A DNA stretch of 64,000 nt. It comes from JAVDCA01 sp035293985. Lineage in GTDB: Bacteria > Pseudomonadota > Alphaproteobacteria > Rhizobiales > Xanthobacteraceae. Positions 52,091 to 61,126 of the stretch are shown here, one piece after another. The position numbers and the translations under genes were made by a program. Where the stretch lies: contig DATGLS010000017.1 of assembly GCA_035293985.1 (NCBI GenBank), positions 310,001 through 374,000 on the forward strand, written 5' to 3'. The number at the start of each line of letters is the position of its first letter. Position 1 is the first letter of the stretch. Below the pieces are notes generated by a model that was not told the DNA's origin, ran no database searches, and was given only the letters and a program-made list of their open reading frames with translations.

Positions 52091-52387
52091 GTCATGACGA
52101 GCAGGTTCGATGAGCGGAGCTTGCCGGAGAGCATACAGTGCCTCGGTTACACAACCGTAGCGATCGCCGACACGAACGGGCGTTCGGGCGAGGCGTTCCG
52201 TCGATGTATCCGATCCATGGCGCGGCAGCCAATGCGGCGAACCCATGCGGCACGCGACTGAGCGCCCTACTCGACGATATGTGCGGCGGACGGCTGCTCT
52301 TCGGCATCGACGTATGGCAGTAACTGTCAACACCTGCGTACGCACTGGATGCCGGGCGACGTCGACGAACGCAAACAGGACGCGTCA

Positions 52388-52897
52388 ATGCCGCATAATC
52401 CGGACCATCCGCCCATCCGCCGCATCGTCACCGGACACGACATGGCCGGGATCGCCAAGGTCCTGCTCGATGGGCCGGCGACCAACTCGAAGTCGTCGTC
52501 GCCCGGCACCGTCTCGACCCTGATCTGGTCGACCGACGCGACCCCGGCCGATATCGCGCTCGGCGAGCCGATCGAGGATCGTGGGGCCCGCGTGCTCGGC
52601 ACCGCGCCGCCCGCGCACGGCACACGCTTTGCGGTGATCGACTTCCCGCCCGGCAATACGGCGCGCATGCATCGTACCGAGACGATCGACTACGTCGTCG
52701 TGATCGCCGGCGAGATCGACATGGATCTCGACCGCGAGACCGTTCACCTGAAGGCAGGCGACGTCATGGTCCAACGCGGCACCAACCACGCCTGGGTCAA
52801 TCGCGGCGAAGCGCCGGCGCGGCTCGCCTTCGTGCTGATCGACGCCGTGCCGCTCGGCATCGGCCATCCGGTGACGGGCGCCGCAAGCCCGCGATAG
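52388..52897 (+). CDS. Cupin-domain protein
   Basis: 169 residues from ATG 52388 (MPHNPDHPPIRR). The conserved small-barrel motif is in the C-terminal half: RMHRTETIDYVVVIAGEIDMDLDRETVHLKAGDVMVQRGTNHAWVNRG, in which the metal ligands (His, Glu, His) of a cupin are visible. It stands between two signalling blocks. Function unknown; enzyme or regulator are both possible in this family. Confidence 0.88.
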   Translation: MPHNPDHPPIRRIVTGHDMAGIAKVLLDGPATNSKSSSPGTVSTLIWSTDATPADIALGEPIEDRGARVLGTAPPAHGTRFAVIDFPPGNTARMHRTETIDYVVVIAGEIDMDLDRETVHLKAGDVMVQRGTNHAWVNRGEAPARLAFVLIDAVPLGIGHPVTGAASPR

Positions 52898-53109
52898 TAC
52901 GGGCGCGCATACCCCCGCCTCCCAGTGCTGCAAATCTCAGCCGGCAAGGCGCCAACCTATGATTGTTGCGAGGTTTGGTGTGAACACAAGAATGTGATCG
53001 GGCATGCGGCCGCTGATCCATACGCTGCAAGGCAAATAGTCGATTGCGGACCGACGCGGGGGCGTTGTAATCAAGCCGCCTTCGAGCCCTGTTCGAGATC
53101 ATTGCGCCG

Positions 53110-54687
53110 ATGTCGCGAATGCGATTGCTGCCGCAGAAAACCAATCAGTGGCTCCGCGCCGCCGCGCAGCCCGGCGGGATCGTCGGCGTACTCGGCGCCT
53201 TGGTGCTGGTCGCGGCCACTACGCTGCTGCTCGAAGCCGTCAAAGGCTTTCTCGACCTTCCGCCGGTCGTGATCACCTATCTCATTCCGGTGCTGATCGC
53301 GGCGATCCGTTGGGGCCTGGTGTCCGCGATGGTGGCGACGCTCGCGGGCGCGGCCAGCGCCGCGTTCTTCTTCTATCGGCCGATCCATACGTTCTATGTC
53401 GAGGACCCGGCGCGCCGCCTCGGCCTGCTGCTGTTCGCCGTGGTCGCCACCGTCGCGGCCTATCTCGCGGTGCGGATGCGGCGCGAAGCGGAAATCGTGC
53501 GGCGGCGCGAGAAGGAGATCAGCGACCTCTACGCGTTCTCGCGTCGGCTCGCCGGCGGCCATTCGACCTCGGACATCTTCGATGCGATCGAGAAGCATCT
53601 GGCGACCGTGGTCGGGCGACGCGTCGCGCTGTTCGAGCCGCGCGGCCCCTCCGGGCGGTCGGAGCCGATCGGCGAGAGCGACGTGCCGCAGAAGGTGCGC
53701 GAGACGGTCGCGGCGGTGATCGCCGGTCGCGCCGACGGCGCCGCCTCGACCGCGATCGCCGACGAGCACGGCAATCACTGGCTGGTGCGCGCGGTATCGC
53801 CGAAGACGCCCGACCTCGGCGTCGTCGCCATCGATCTCGGCATGCAGACGCCGGAGTCGGAGCAGGAGATCCGCGCCCGCATCGAGGCGGTGCTGTTCGA
53901 CGCAGCCTCGACCATCGAGAAGATCGGCCTCGCGCATGCGATCACCGAGGTGCGCATGCGCGCCGAGTCGGAGCGCTTCCGCGACGCGCTGATCGGCTCG
54001 GTGTCGCACGAGCTGCGCACGCCGCTCGCGTCGATCCTCGGCGCCGCGACCGTGCTGTGCAACGCGCCGGCGGTCGCCGGCGACGCGCGGCTCGCCTCGC
54101 TCGCCAACGTGGTGCGCGACGAATCGGAGCGCCTCAACAACGAGATCCAGAACCTGCTCGACGCGACCCGCATCACCGGCGAGGCGCTGCAGCCGAAGCT
54201 CGAATGGGCCGAGGTCCCCGATATCGTCAACGCGGCGGTGGAGCGCCGCCGCATCCGCTTCGGCTCGCACGCGGTCGAGATCGATCTGCCGGGCGAGACG
54301 CCGCTCATCCAGGTGGACGCGGTGCTGATCGAGAAGGCGCTCGGGCAGCTTCTCACCAACGCGGCGAAATATTCGCCGCCCGGCTCGCGCATCACGATCC
54401 GCGGATGGCGCGAGGGCGAGACGCTCGCGCTCGCGGTCAGCGACGAGGGCGCCGGGCTGACGGCGGACGACAGCGCCCACCTCGGCGAGCGGTTCTTTCG
54501 CGGCCGCCGGCACGTGCAGACAACGCCGGGCTCGGGTCTCGGATTCTGGATCGCCAACGCCTTCGTGACCGCCAACGGCGGCACCATCGAGGCGATCAGC
54601 GCGGGCGAGGACAAGGGGACGACGGTGACGATGCGTTTGCCGATACCGGCGAACGTCGAACAGCTGGAGAGCATCTCGAGTGAGTGA
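53110..54687 (+). CDS. KdpD-like sensor histidine kinase without KdpD N-terminal domains
   Basis: 525 residues. It has the four-helix DUF4118 membrane domain (about 24-118, GVLGALVLVAATTLLLEAVKGFL...YFPVLIAAIRWGLVSAMVATLAGAA pattern), a poorly conserved GAF-like middle, then HisKA (DALIGSVSHELRTPLASILGAA), HATPase_c (LLTNAAKYSPPG, DEGAGLTADD, GSGLGFWIANAFV). The KdpD and USP domains that make up the first half of true KdpD are missing. It overlaps the KdpE-like regulator by eight bases. No kdpFABC genes are near. Confidence 0.9.
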   Translation: MSRMRLLPQKTNQWLRAAAQPGGIVGVLGALVLVAATTLLLEAVKGFLDLPPVVITYLIPVLIAAIRWGLVSAMVATLAGAASAAFFFYRPIHTFYVEDPARRLGLLLFAVVATVAAYLAVRMRREAEIVRRREKEISDLYAFSRRLAGGHSTSDIFDAIEKHLATVVGRRVALFEPRGPSGRSEPIGESDVPQKVRETVAAVIAGRADGAASTAIADEHGNHWLVRAVSPKTPDLGVVAIDLGMQTPESEQEIRARIEAVLFDAASTIEKIGLAHAITEVRMRAESERFRDALIGSVSHELRTPLASILGAATVLCNAPAVAGDARLASLANVVRDESERLNNEIQNLLDATRITGEALQPKLEWAEVPDIVNAAVERRRIRFGSHAVEIDLPGETPLIQVDAVLIEKALGQLLTNAAKYSPPGSRITIRGWREGETLALAVSDEGAGLTADDSAHLGERFFRGRRHVQTTPGSGLGFWIANAFVTANGGTIEAISAGEDKGTTVTMRLPIPANVEQLESISSE

Positions 54688-55405
54688 CGCCGCCGCCGCC
54701 CCCAACGTGCTCGTCGTCGACGACGAGCTGCAAATCCGCCGCTTCCTGCGCAGCGGCTTCGAGCTCGACGGCTATTCGGTGAGCGAGGCCGAGAACGGGC
54801 GCGAGGCGATCCGGGCCGCGACGCTGCGCCCGACCGACCTCATCATTCTCGATCTCGCCCTGCCCGACCTCGACGGGTCGCAGGTGCTCGAGCGCATCCG
54901 CTCGTGGTCGAACGTGCCCATCATCATTCTGTCGGTGAAGTCGAGCGAGATGGAGAAGGTGCGGCTGTTCGAGCTCGGGGCCGACGACTACGTCACCAAG
55001 CCGTTCGGCATGGCCGAGCTGCTGGCGCGGTCGAAGGTGGTGCTGCGCCGCAAGGCGCGCGCGACCACCGGCGACAGCGTCATTCGGATCGATCGCCTGC
55101 GGATCGATCTCGCGGCGCGCAACGTCTTCGTCGAGGACGAGCGCCTCACGCTGACGCCGAAGGAATACCGCCTGCTGCAAATCCTCGCGCAATATCCCGG
55201 CAACGTCGTCACCCACCAGGAGCTGCTCAAGGAAATCTGGGGCCTGCCGCACATCAACGACACGCATTACCTGCGCATCGTCGTGCGCAAGCTTCGCCAG
55301 AAGATCGAGTCCGAGCCGAACCACCCGCGCATCCTGCTGACCGAGCTCGGCGTCGGCTACCGCCTCGCGCCGCCCAACGAGCCCTCCGACGCGCAGGCGA
55401 GCTGA
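54680..55405 (+). CDS. KdpE-like response regulator
   Basis: 241 residues from GTG 54680. Receiver domain with VVDDELQIRRFLRSGFE, phosphoacceptor Asp in LIILDLALPDLDG and Lys in YVTKPFGMAE; winged helix at about 140-232 with LTPKEYRLLQILAQYPGNVVTHQELLKEIWG. Closest in layout to KdpE, and paired with a KdpD-like kinase, but potassium control is not supported by context. A strong terminator follows 35 bases downstream. Confidence 0.93.
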   Translation: MSDAAAAPNVLVVDDELQIRRFLRSGFELDGYSVSEAENGREAIRAATLRPTDLIILDLALPDLDGSQVLERIRSWSNVPIIILSVKSSEMEKVRLFELGADDYVTKPFGMAELLARSKVVLRRKARATTGDSVIRIDRLRIDLAARNVFVEDERLTLTPKEYRLLQILAQYPGNVVTHQELLKEIWGLPHINDTHYLRIVVRKLRQKIESEPNHPRILLTELGVGYRLAPPNEPSDAQAS

Positions 55406-55440
55406 ACGAAGCGAACAGAACGACCTCGGCAAAAACGAAA

Positions 55441-55474
55441 CAGGACCGGCATCGCTGCCGGTCCTGCTCTTTTT
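55441..55474 (+). terminator. Rho-independent terminator of the KdpDE-like pair
   Basis: CAGGACCGGCA (55441-55451) and TGCCGGTCCTG (55456-55466) form a perfect 11-bp stem with a TCGC loop, followed by CTC and TTTTT (55470-55474). Confidence 0.9.
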
Positions 55475-55550
55475 CGTGCCCCCGGGGGGAAGCTGAAGAT
55501 GGTGATCCGAAGCCTTCCCGCCGGGGGCTGCTTCCTGCCGGATCAGGCGC

Positions 55551-57074
55551 TCACGGCAGGAAGTTTCTCTGGATGCGGAAGTAAACCTCCAGCACGTCCT
55601 GGTCGGAGACCGTGTAGACGCCGCCCGGACGCGCGCCGTTCGCCGCGAGGAATGCGGTGCCGGAGAACGCCGTGTTCAGGTGGTCCCACACGACGTCGAC
55701 GCCGATGTCGAGGTCCGGATGCGGATTCCACTGCGTGCGGCTGCCGAGCTCCCACCAGCTGAAGTTCGGCGAGCAATTCGAGACGCCGGTCAACGCCACA
55801 CCGGCCGGAGCCGCGACCGCACCGCCGGCACCGCCAGCACCGCAAATCATGCTCGTGGCGGTGCCGCCGTAATCGACTTCCTCGTAGCCGCCGTGGATCG
55901 ACGTGCGCCACTTCGGGTTCCAGAAGTGCTGATAGAACCCGTTGACGCCCCACACTGACGTCAGCTCGATCCCGGAGCCGGTGGTGAAGATACCGTCGGA
56001 CACCCAGCCGACGCCCACGTTGTTGCCTGCGCCATAGACCTCCCACGCGCCGAGGGCGCGCGTCGCGTAGCCCGCGGCGCCGACCGTGTAGACCGCCTGC
56101 ATGCCGAACTGATCGCCCTTCATGCCGAGGACGTCGTTCAACGTGAAGCCGCCGGTCACCGCCCAGCCATGCGCATCGCCGGGATGGCCGTTGCCCTGGA
56201 TGCCGGTCGTCAGAGTCGTGCCGCCGGTTTGGTAATAGCCGGCGCTTGCATCGTGGACCGCCGCCGCGATCTGGGCATAGCCCCAGGCCTGGTCGACGCG
56301 CAACGAGCCGACCACGTCCGGGAACTTCCAGCCCTCGTTGTCGAACGACTCCGTGCCGAGGCCCCACTGGCTGGCCATGGACATGTTGTTCACAAGGTGG
56401 CCACGCGAAGAGCTCTGACCTTGGCTGTTGCCCTGCGACGAGGACCCGCCGTCCTCGAACGACAGCGTCGCCGAGAAGCCGTTGCCGAACTGGGCCGTAT
56501 ACGCGATGCCCCACAGACCGAGTGCGCCGGTGTCGCCGGAGACGCGGGTGTTGAGGTACGAATACGGGGCCATCGAGTTGATGTCGAAGTACGACCGGAT
56601 GCGGCCCGCCGTCAGACCGGCGAACTGGATGAAGCCGCGGTCGAAGTAGACGACGTCGTTCGACGGCGCCGATCCGTTGTTGGCGCTCGCCTGGAAGCCG
56701 CCTTCGAAATACGACCGCAAGGTGCCGTACTCGGTCTGCGTGCGCAGGTCGACCGAGAGGCCGGCGCGCGTGCGCATCGAGAGCTGGCTGGTGTCGGTGC
56801 GGTCGAAGCGGCCGGCGCCCACATCGCCACCCGTCCCGAGACCGATCGGCGTGCCGCCGTTACCCGCGTTCCACTCGACCTGCTCACGGATATACGAGCC
56901 GATCTTCAAGCACGTGTCCGTCCCGGGCACGTACCAGAACCCCGCCCCATACAGGCTGCAGACCCTCACGTACTCGACCGGCTTGGCCTTGACGGGAAGA
57001 TCGGCGGCCTGCGCCCCCGCCACAGCGACGACTCCCGCCGCTGAGCCGAGGAGAAGGCTTTTGACCATTCTCAT
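55551..57074 (-). CDS. Major outer-membrane porin (alphaproteobacterial Omp2/Omp-type)
   Basis: 507 residues from ATG 57074, with GGAGGG before it. A signal peptide (MRMVKSLLLGSAAGVVAVAGAQAA) precedes the characteristic alphaproteobacterial porin opening DLPVKAKPVEYVRVCSLYGAGFWYVPGTDTCLKIGSYIREQ, whose two cysteines are conserved. A 16-strand type barrel follows and the C-terminus ends in the aromatic-strand motif VYFRIQRNFLP used in barrel assembly. Non-specific diffusion of small solutes is the family role. It is a single-gene unit with its own promoter. Confidence 0.95.
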   Translation of the reverse strand: MRMVKSLLLGSAAGVVAVAGAQAADLPVKAKPVEYVRVCSLYGAGFWYVPGTDTCLKIGSYIREQVEWNAGNGGTPIGLGTGGDVGAGRFDRTDTSQLSMRTRAGLSVDLRTQTEYGTLRSYFEGGFQASANNGSAPSNDVVYFDRGFIQFAGLTAGRIRSYFDINSMAPYSYLNTRVSGDTGALGLWGIAYTAQFGNGFSATLSFEDGGSSSQGNSQGQSSSRGHLVNNMSMASQWGLGTESFDNEGWKFPDVVGSLRVDQAWGYAQIAAAVHDASAGYYQTGGTTLTTGIQGNGHPGDAHGWAVTGGFTLNDVLGMKGDQFGMQAVYTVGAAGYATRALGAWEVYGAGNNVGVGWVSDGIFTTGSGIELTSVWGVNGFYQHFWNPKWRTSIHGGYEEVDYGGTATSMICGAGGAGGAVAAPAGVALTGVSNCSPNFSWWELGSRTQWNPHPDLDIGVDVVWDHLNTAFSGTAFLAANGARPGGVYTVSDQDVLEVYFRIQRNFLP

Positions 57075-57426
57075 TGTTGAACCCTCCATTTGTAGTTCCG
57101 GGAGGGATTGATGTTCTCGGAGCCCCCCTCCGGGCGCGCTCATAAACTTCCGATCAAGAAGGAATATGTTCGCATTAAATTCGTATAAAATTGATCCGCC
57201 GGCCGTCAACGAAGAATGACCTCGTCCCCACCCACGGAACACGCTTTTCCCATCCGGTGTTGCACAAACATCACGGAGTTGCGACACGTGGCCGCGCCGG
57301 CGCAAACAATAATATCTTGATTTCGTAATAATAAATCCACGAGCGCGACGGCCCGGTGCCGGCACCGCATTCCGTCGACATACACCGCATCGGTTATGCG
57401 GAGTTTACGCCAAGTTGATACAGAAT
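57075..57426. other. AT-rich upstream region of the porin gene
   Basis: 352 bases with no gene between the porin start and the end of epmB. It holds the putative porin promoter and, toward epmB, a second AT-rich patch (57300-57335). No hairpin terminator for epmB is evident. A long leader of about 100 bases is expected upstream of the porin, possibly with regulatory structure, but I see no clear one. Confidence 0.5.
57182..57209 (-). promoter_or_regulatory. Putative porin promoter
   Basis: Minus strand TTGACG (57209-57204), 16-bp spacer, TATACG (57187-57182), about 110 bp before the porin start. It sits in an AT-rich patch unusual for this GC-rich window. Confidence 0.5.
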
Positions 57427-58476
57427 TTACGGACGGATTGGCGGGTAGCCGTGGCGCTGTCCATTCACGTCGAGAACCTCGCAGGGTCTTGTTCCCACGA
57501 GATAATTCGGCCCGATCGGCACCTTGCCGAAGCCGCCCGGCACATCGAGCACATAGGTCGGTTGGCATAGGCCCGAGTAGCGCCCGCGCAGCCCCCGCAT
57601 CAGATTCTGCCCGGCCTCGACGCTGGTGCGCAGGTGGGCGGTTCCGCGCGCAAGGTCTCCCTGGTGCAGGTAGTAGGGCTTGATCCGGCTCTCGACCAAG
57701 GCGCGCATGAGCGCGCCGAGCGTTGTCGCCTCGTCATTGACGCCGGCGAGCAGCACCGACTGGCTGAGCATCGGAATGCCGGCATCGATGAAACGGGCGC
57801 AGGCGGCGCGCGCGGCGAGCGTGAGCTCGCGCGCATGATTGACGTGAACCACCACGTAGCTCGCCTTGCCGGGCGCCTTGAGGGCGCGGACCATCTCGCG
57901 GGTAATGCGCTCCGGCGCCGCGACCGGCATGCGCGTGTGCACGCGGATGATCTTGACGTGATCGATCGCCGCAAGCTCCCGCACCACGGCGCGCAGCCGG
58001 CGCGCCGACAGCACTAGCGGATCGCCCCCGGTCAGGATCACCTCCCAGATGTCCGCGCGCGTCCGGATGTAATCGAGCGCGGCGGCGAGCTCGCGCGGCG
58101 CAAGCGACGGGCGCTTGCCCGGTCCGACCTGCTCGCGTCGGAAGCAGAAGCGGCAATAGACCGGGCAGACGTGCACGAGCTTCAAGAGCACACGGTCGGG
58201 ATAGCGGTGCACGATGCCGGCAACGGGGCTGCGGGCGTCGTCGCCGATCGGATCGCCGCGCTCCTCGGGCGCGGCCTGCAGCTCCGCCGGATCGGGCACG
58301 AGCTGGCGCGCGATCGGATCGTGCGGATCGGTGGGATCGATCAGCGCCGCCATGGCGGGGCTGATCGCCACCGCATAGTGGGCGGCGACGTGCTCGAGCG
58401 CGGCGAGCCGCTCGGGCGCAACGAGCCCCGCTTCGGCGAGCTCGGTCGGACGACGCAGGGTCCTTGCAGAGCGCAT
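57427..58476 (-). CDS. epmB: EF-P (R)-beta-lysine synthase EpmB (lysine 2,3-aminomutase family)
   Basis: 349 residues from ATG 58476. Radical-SAM/PLP enzyme that converts L-alpha-lysine to (R)-beta-lysine for elongation factor P. The cluster motif is CPVYCRFCF (Cys104, Cys108, Cys111), and the PLP lysine lies in GGFGKVP near the C-terminus. The length fits EpmB better than catabolic lysine aminomutase, and epmA and efp lie within 3 kb. It is divergent from bluB. Confidence 0.9.
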   Translation of the reverse strand: MRSARTLRRPTELAEAGLVAPERLAALEHVAAHYAVAISPAMAALIDPTDPHDPIARQLVPDPAELQAAPEERGDPIGDDARSPVAGIVHRYPDRVLLKLVHVCPVYCRFCFRREQVGPGKRPSLAPRELAAALDYIRTRADIWEVILTGGDPLVLSARRLRAVVRELAAIDHVKIIRVHTRMPVAAPERITREMVRALKAPGKASYVVVHVNHARELTLAARAACARFIDAGIPMLSQSVLLAGVNDEATTLGALMRALVESRIKPYYLHQGDLARGTAHLRTSVEAGQNLMRGLRGRYSGLCQPTYVLDVPGGFGKVPIGPNYLVGTRPCEVLDVNGQRHGYPPIRP

Positions 58477-58577
58477 GGGCAAATGCCTTTCGGTTCGATG
58501 CGCGCGGAGAAAACGCCAGTTTATGTGCGCGCGCAACCGCGGCTGCGAAACCATGGCTCGCGCGATATCCGAAGGGT

Positions 58578-59219
58578 ATGACTGCGGCCATGGATTTCGA
58601 CGACGACTTTCGCGCCCGCCTGCACGATCTGCTGGTCTGGCGGCGCGACGTGCGGCGCTTTCGCACCGCTCCCCTGCCGGCCGGCACGCTCGAGCGGCTG
58701 ATCGCGGTCGCATGCCTCGCGCCGTCGGTCGGCCTGAGCCAGCCCTGGCGATTCGTCGTGGTCGAGAGCGCCGAGCGCCGCCGCGCGGTGCTCGAGGATT
58801 TCACCACCTGCAACGCGGCGGCGCTGGCGTCGCAGGAGGGCGAGCAGGCGACGCGCTACGCGGCGCTCAAGCTCGCCGGCCTCGCCGAGGCTCCGAGCCA
58901 GCTCGCCGTGTTCGCCGACCGCGGCACCGACGTCGGCCACGGGCTCGGCCGCCGCACCATGCCGCAGATGGCCGAGTACTCGGTCGTGACGGCGATCACC
59001 GCCATGTGGCTCGCGGCGCGCGCCGAAGGCATCGGCATGGGCTGGGTGTCGATCCTCGATCCGGCGCGCATCACGGCGATCCTCGACGTGCCGGCGGATT
59101 GGCGCTTCATCGGCTACTTCTGCCTCGGCTATCCAGAGTCGGAGCATGCCGTGCCCGAGCTCGAGCGCGCCGGCTGGGAGACGCGCCGTCCGGCGGAGAG
59201 CTTTCTGCTGCGGAGATGA
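58578..59219 (+). CDS. bluB: 5,6-dimethylbenzimidazole synthase BluB
   Basis: 213 residues from ATG 58578, with GAAGGGT before it; a second ATG at 58590 is possible. BluB cannibalises FMNH2 with oxygen to make the lower ligand of vitamin B12. Family motifs: WRRDVRRFRTAPLP, APSVGLSQPWRFVVVES, QATRYAALKLAGLAEAPSQLAVF and GIGMGWVSILDP. It sits between epmB and epmA on the opposite strand, with no other cobalamin genes in the window. Its TGA abuts the stop of epmA. Confidence 0.92.
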   Translation: MTAAMDFDDDFRARLHDLLVWRRDVRRFRTAPLPAGTLERLIAVACLAPSVGLSQPWRFVVVESAERRRAVLEDFTTCNAAALASQEGEQATRYAALKLAGLAEAPSQLAVFADRGTDVGHGLGRRTMPQMAEYSVVTAITAMWLAARAEGIGMGWVSILDPARITAILDVPADWRFIGYFCLGYPESEHAVPELERAGWETRRPAESFLLRR

Positions 59220-60266
59220 TCAATCCGGCGGTGCCAGCGGCGTCCAGATCACCTGGTCGATGCGGCTCGCACCGGTGACCAGCATGACCAGCCGGTCGAA
59301 CCCGAGCGCGCAGCCGCAGGCCTGCGGCATCGCGCCGAGAGCAGCGAGGAAATCCTCGTCGATGGGATAACGCTCGCCGTAGCGGCGCTGCATCTCGGCC
59401 ATCTCGCTTTCGAACCGCCGGCGCTGCTCGGCCGCATCGGTCAACTCGCCGAACGCGTTGGCGATCTCGACGCCGCATAGATAAAGCTCGAAGCGCTCGG
59501 CAAGGCGCGGATCGGCCGGCATCGGCCGCGCCAGCGCCGCCTCGAGCGTCGGATACTCGTCGAGCAGGGTCGCCCGGCCGATGCCGAGATTGGGCTCGAT
59601 CCGCTCGACCAGAATACGGCTGAAAATATCGCTCCAGCTGTCGTCATCGGCGCAGCGGACGCCGACGGTGGCCGCCTGCCGGGCGAGTGCGTCCCGCTTC
59701 CCAGCGCGCCCTTCGAGCGTGGCCAGAAGATCGATTCCCGCAAAGCGCGCGAACGCCGCCGCCACTGTCAGGCGCTCGGGTGGCGCGAAGGGATCGGCGC
59801 TGCGGCCACGAAAATTGACCTGCCTCGCGTCGGCGGCACGCGCCGCGACGGCGAGGATCGCGGCGCAATCCGCCATGGCGGCCGTGTAGGGCTCGCCGGC
59901 GCGGTACCATTCGAGCATGGTGAACTCCGGATGGTGCAGCGCGCCGCGCTCGCGGTTGCGGAAGACGCGGGCGAACTCGAAGATGCGCCGCTCGCCGGCC
60001 GCCAGCAGCTTCTTGGCGGCGAATTCGGGCGACGTGTGAAGATAGAGGCGTTCGCGGGTGGCCGCGGGGGTCACCAACTCGGTCGCGAAGGCGTGCAGGT
60101 GCGTCTCATTGCCGGGCGAGACCTGCAGGATCCCGGCCTCCACCTCGACGAAATCCTGCGCCGCGAAGTGGCCGCGCACTGCCGCCTTGATGCGGTTGCG
60201 CACGAGCAGGAGCGCGCGCCGGTCGGCGTGCACATGCGGGGCCCACCAGGGAGAAGCAGCCGTCAT
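59220..60266 (-). CDS. epmA: EF-P lysine ligase EpmA (PoxA/GenX)
   Basis: 348 residues from ATG 60266. It is a class II lysyl-tRNA synthetase-like enzyme without the anticodon-binding domain that attaches beta-lysine to a lysine of EF-P. Motif 2 is FARVFRNRERGALHHPEFTMLEWYRA and motif 3 GCALGFDRLVML. The shorter start is used; an upstream extension would run antisense through efp and is rejected. It is divergent from efp across 144 bp and abuts bluB at its 3' end. Confidence 0.94.
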   Translation of the reverse strand: MTAASPWWAPHVHADRRALLLVRNRIKAAVRGHFAAQDFVEVEAGILQVSPGNETHLHAFATELVTPAATRERLYLHTSPEFAAKKLLAAGERRIFEFARVFRNRERGALHHPEFTMLEWYRAGEPYTAAMADCAAILAVAARAADARQVNFRGRSADPFAPPERLTVAAAFARFAGIDLLATLEGRAGKRDALARQAATVGVRCADDDSWSDIFSRILVERIEPNLGIGRATLLDEYPTLEAALARPMPADPRLAERFELYLCGVEIANAFGELTDAAEQRRRFESEMAEMQRRYGERYPIDEDFLAALGAMPQACGCALGFDRLVMLVTGASRIDQVIWTPLAPPD

Positions 60267-60410
60267 TCGCGATCTTTGCGGGCGTCTTCGGCGATGCGGA
60301 AAGGGCTGGCAAAATGGCGCGCAATAAGTATGTTCCCGGCCACGAAGAAGGCCCGAATCCCGGTGACACCGCCGGGATGCCGGGCCATGCTCCAATCCGA
60401 GGAACATCCT

Positions 60411-60977
60411 GTGAAAGTCATTGCCAGCTCGCTCCGCAAGGGAAACATCGTCGATCTCGACGGCAAGCTCTACGTCATCCTGACGGCGGAAAACATCCAT
60501 CCCGGCAAGGGCACGCCGGTGACCCAGCTCGACATGCGCCGCCTGAGCGACGGGGTGAAGTCGTCGCAGCGCTACAAGACCACCGACCAGGTCGAGCGCG
60601 CGCACGTGGAGGAACGCTCCTATCAGTTCCTCTACCACGACGCCGAGGGCTTCCACTTCATGAACATGGAGAACTACGAGCAGATCACGGCGCATGAGGA
60701 CGTGGTCGGCGATGGCGCCAAGTTCCTGCAACCCGAGATGAACGTGAAGCTGCAGGTGCACGAGGGCACGCCGGTGTCGATCGAGCTGCCACAGCGCGTC
60801 ACCCTCGAGGTGACGGAGACCGAGCCCGCGCTCAAGGGCCAGACTGCGTCGGGCTCGTTCAAGCCCGCGATGCTCTCCAATGGCGTGCGCACCTCGGTGC
60901 CGACCCACATCGTCACCGGCACGCGCATCGTCGTGTCGACGGCCGACGCCTCCTACGTGGAGCGGGCGAAGGACTGA
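60411..60977 (+). CDS. efp: Elongation factor P
   Basis: 188 residues from GTG 60411, with GAGGAA six bases before it, the usual EF-P size. EF-P rescues ribosomes stalled at polyproline stretches. The modified lysine is Lys33 in the loop IHPGKGTP, the target of EpmA. The three OB/KOW domains follow (TEKSYQFLYHDAEG region; EGTPVSIELPQRVTLEVTETEP). Presence of epmA and epmB nearby indicates beta-lysylation. Confidence 0.96.
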   Translation: MKVIASSLRKGNIVDLDGKLYVILTAENIHPGKGTPVTQLDMRRLSDGVKSSQRYKTTDQVERAHVEERSYQFLYHDAEGFHFMNMENYEQITAHEDVVGDGAKFLQPEMNVKLQVHEGTPVSIELPQRVTLEVTETEPALKGQTASGSFKPAMLSNGVRTSVPTHIVTGTRIVVSTADASYVERAKD

Positions 60978-61126
60978 CGGCGGCACAAGCGGCCGGAGGA
61001 CCGTCCGGACGGGCTGCCGGCCGCGCCGAGCTGTCAACAAACATTCTCGCCGGGGTGATAGACGGGGCTTTTGCTCTGCGCGCATGCTGTGCGCCGTCAG
61101 CAAAAAGCCGATCCGGGAGGATGTGA

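Noticed and set aside
53110..55405. Potassium-sensing KdpDE
   Set aside because: KdpD and USP domains and kdpFABC are absent.
57427..58476. Catabolic lysine 2,3-aminomutase (KamA)
   Set aside because: Length near 350 residues and linkage to epmA and efp favour EpmB; no lysine-degradation genes are present.
58477..58577. Cobalamin riboswitch upstream of bluB
   Set aside because: The 101-bp gap is too short and has none of the conserved B12-box sequence.
60978..61026. GC-rich hairpin after efp as a terminator
   Set aside because: Long loop and no T tract; not convincing.
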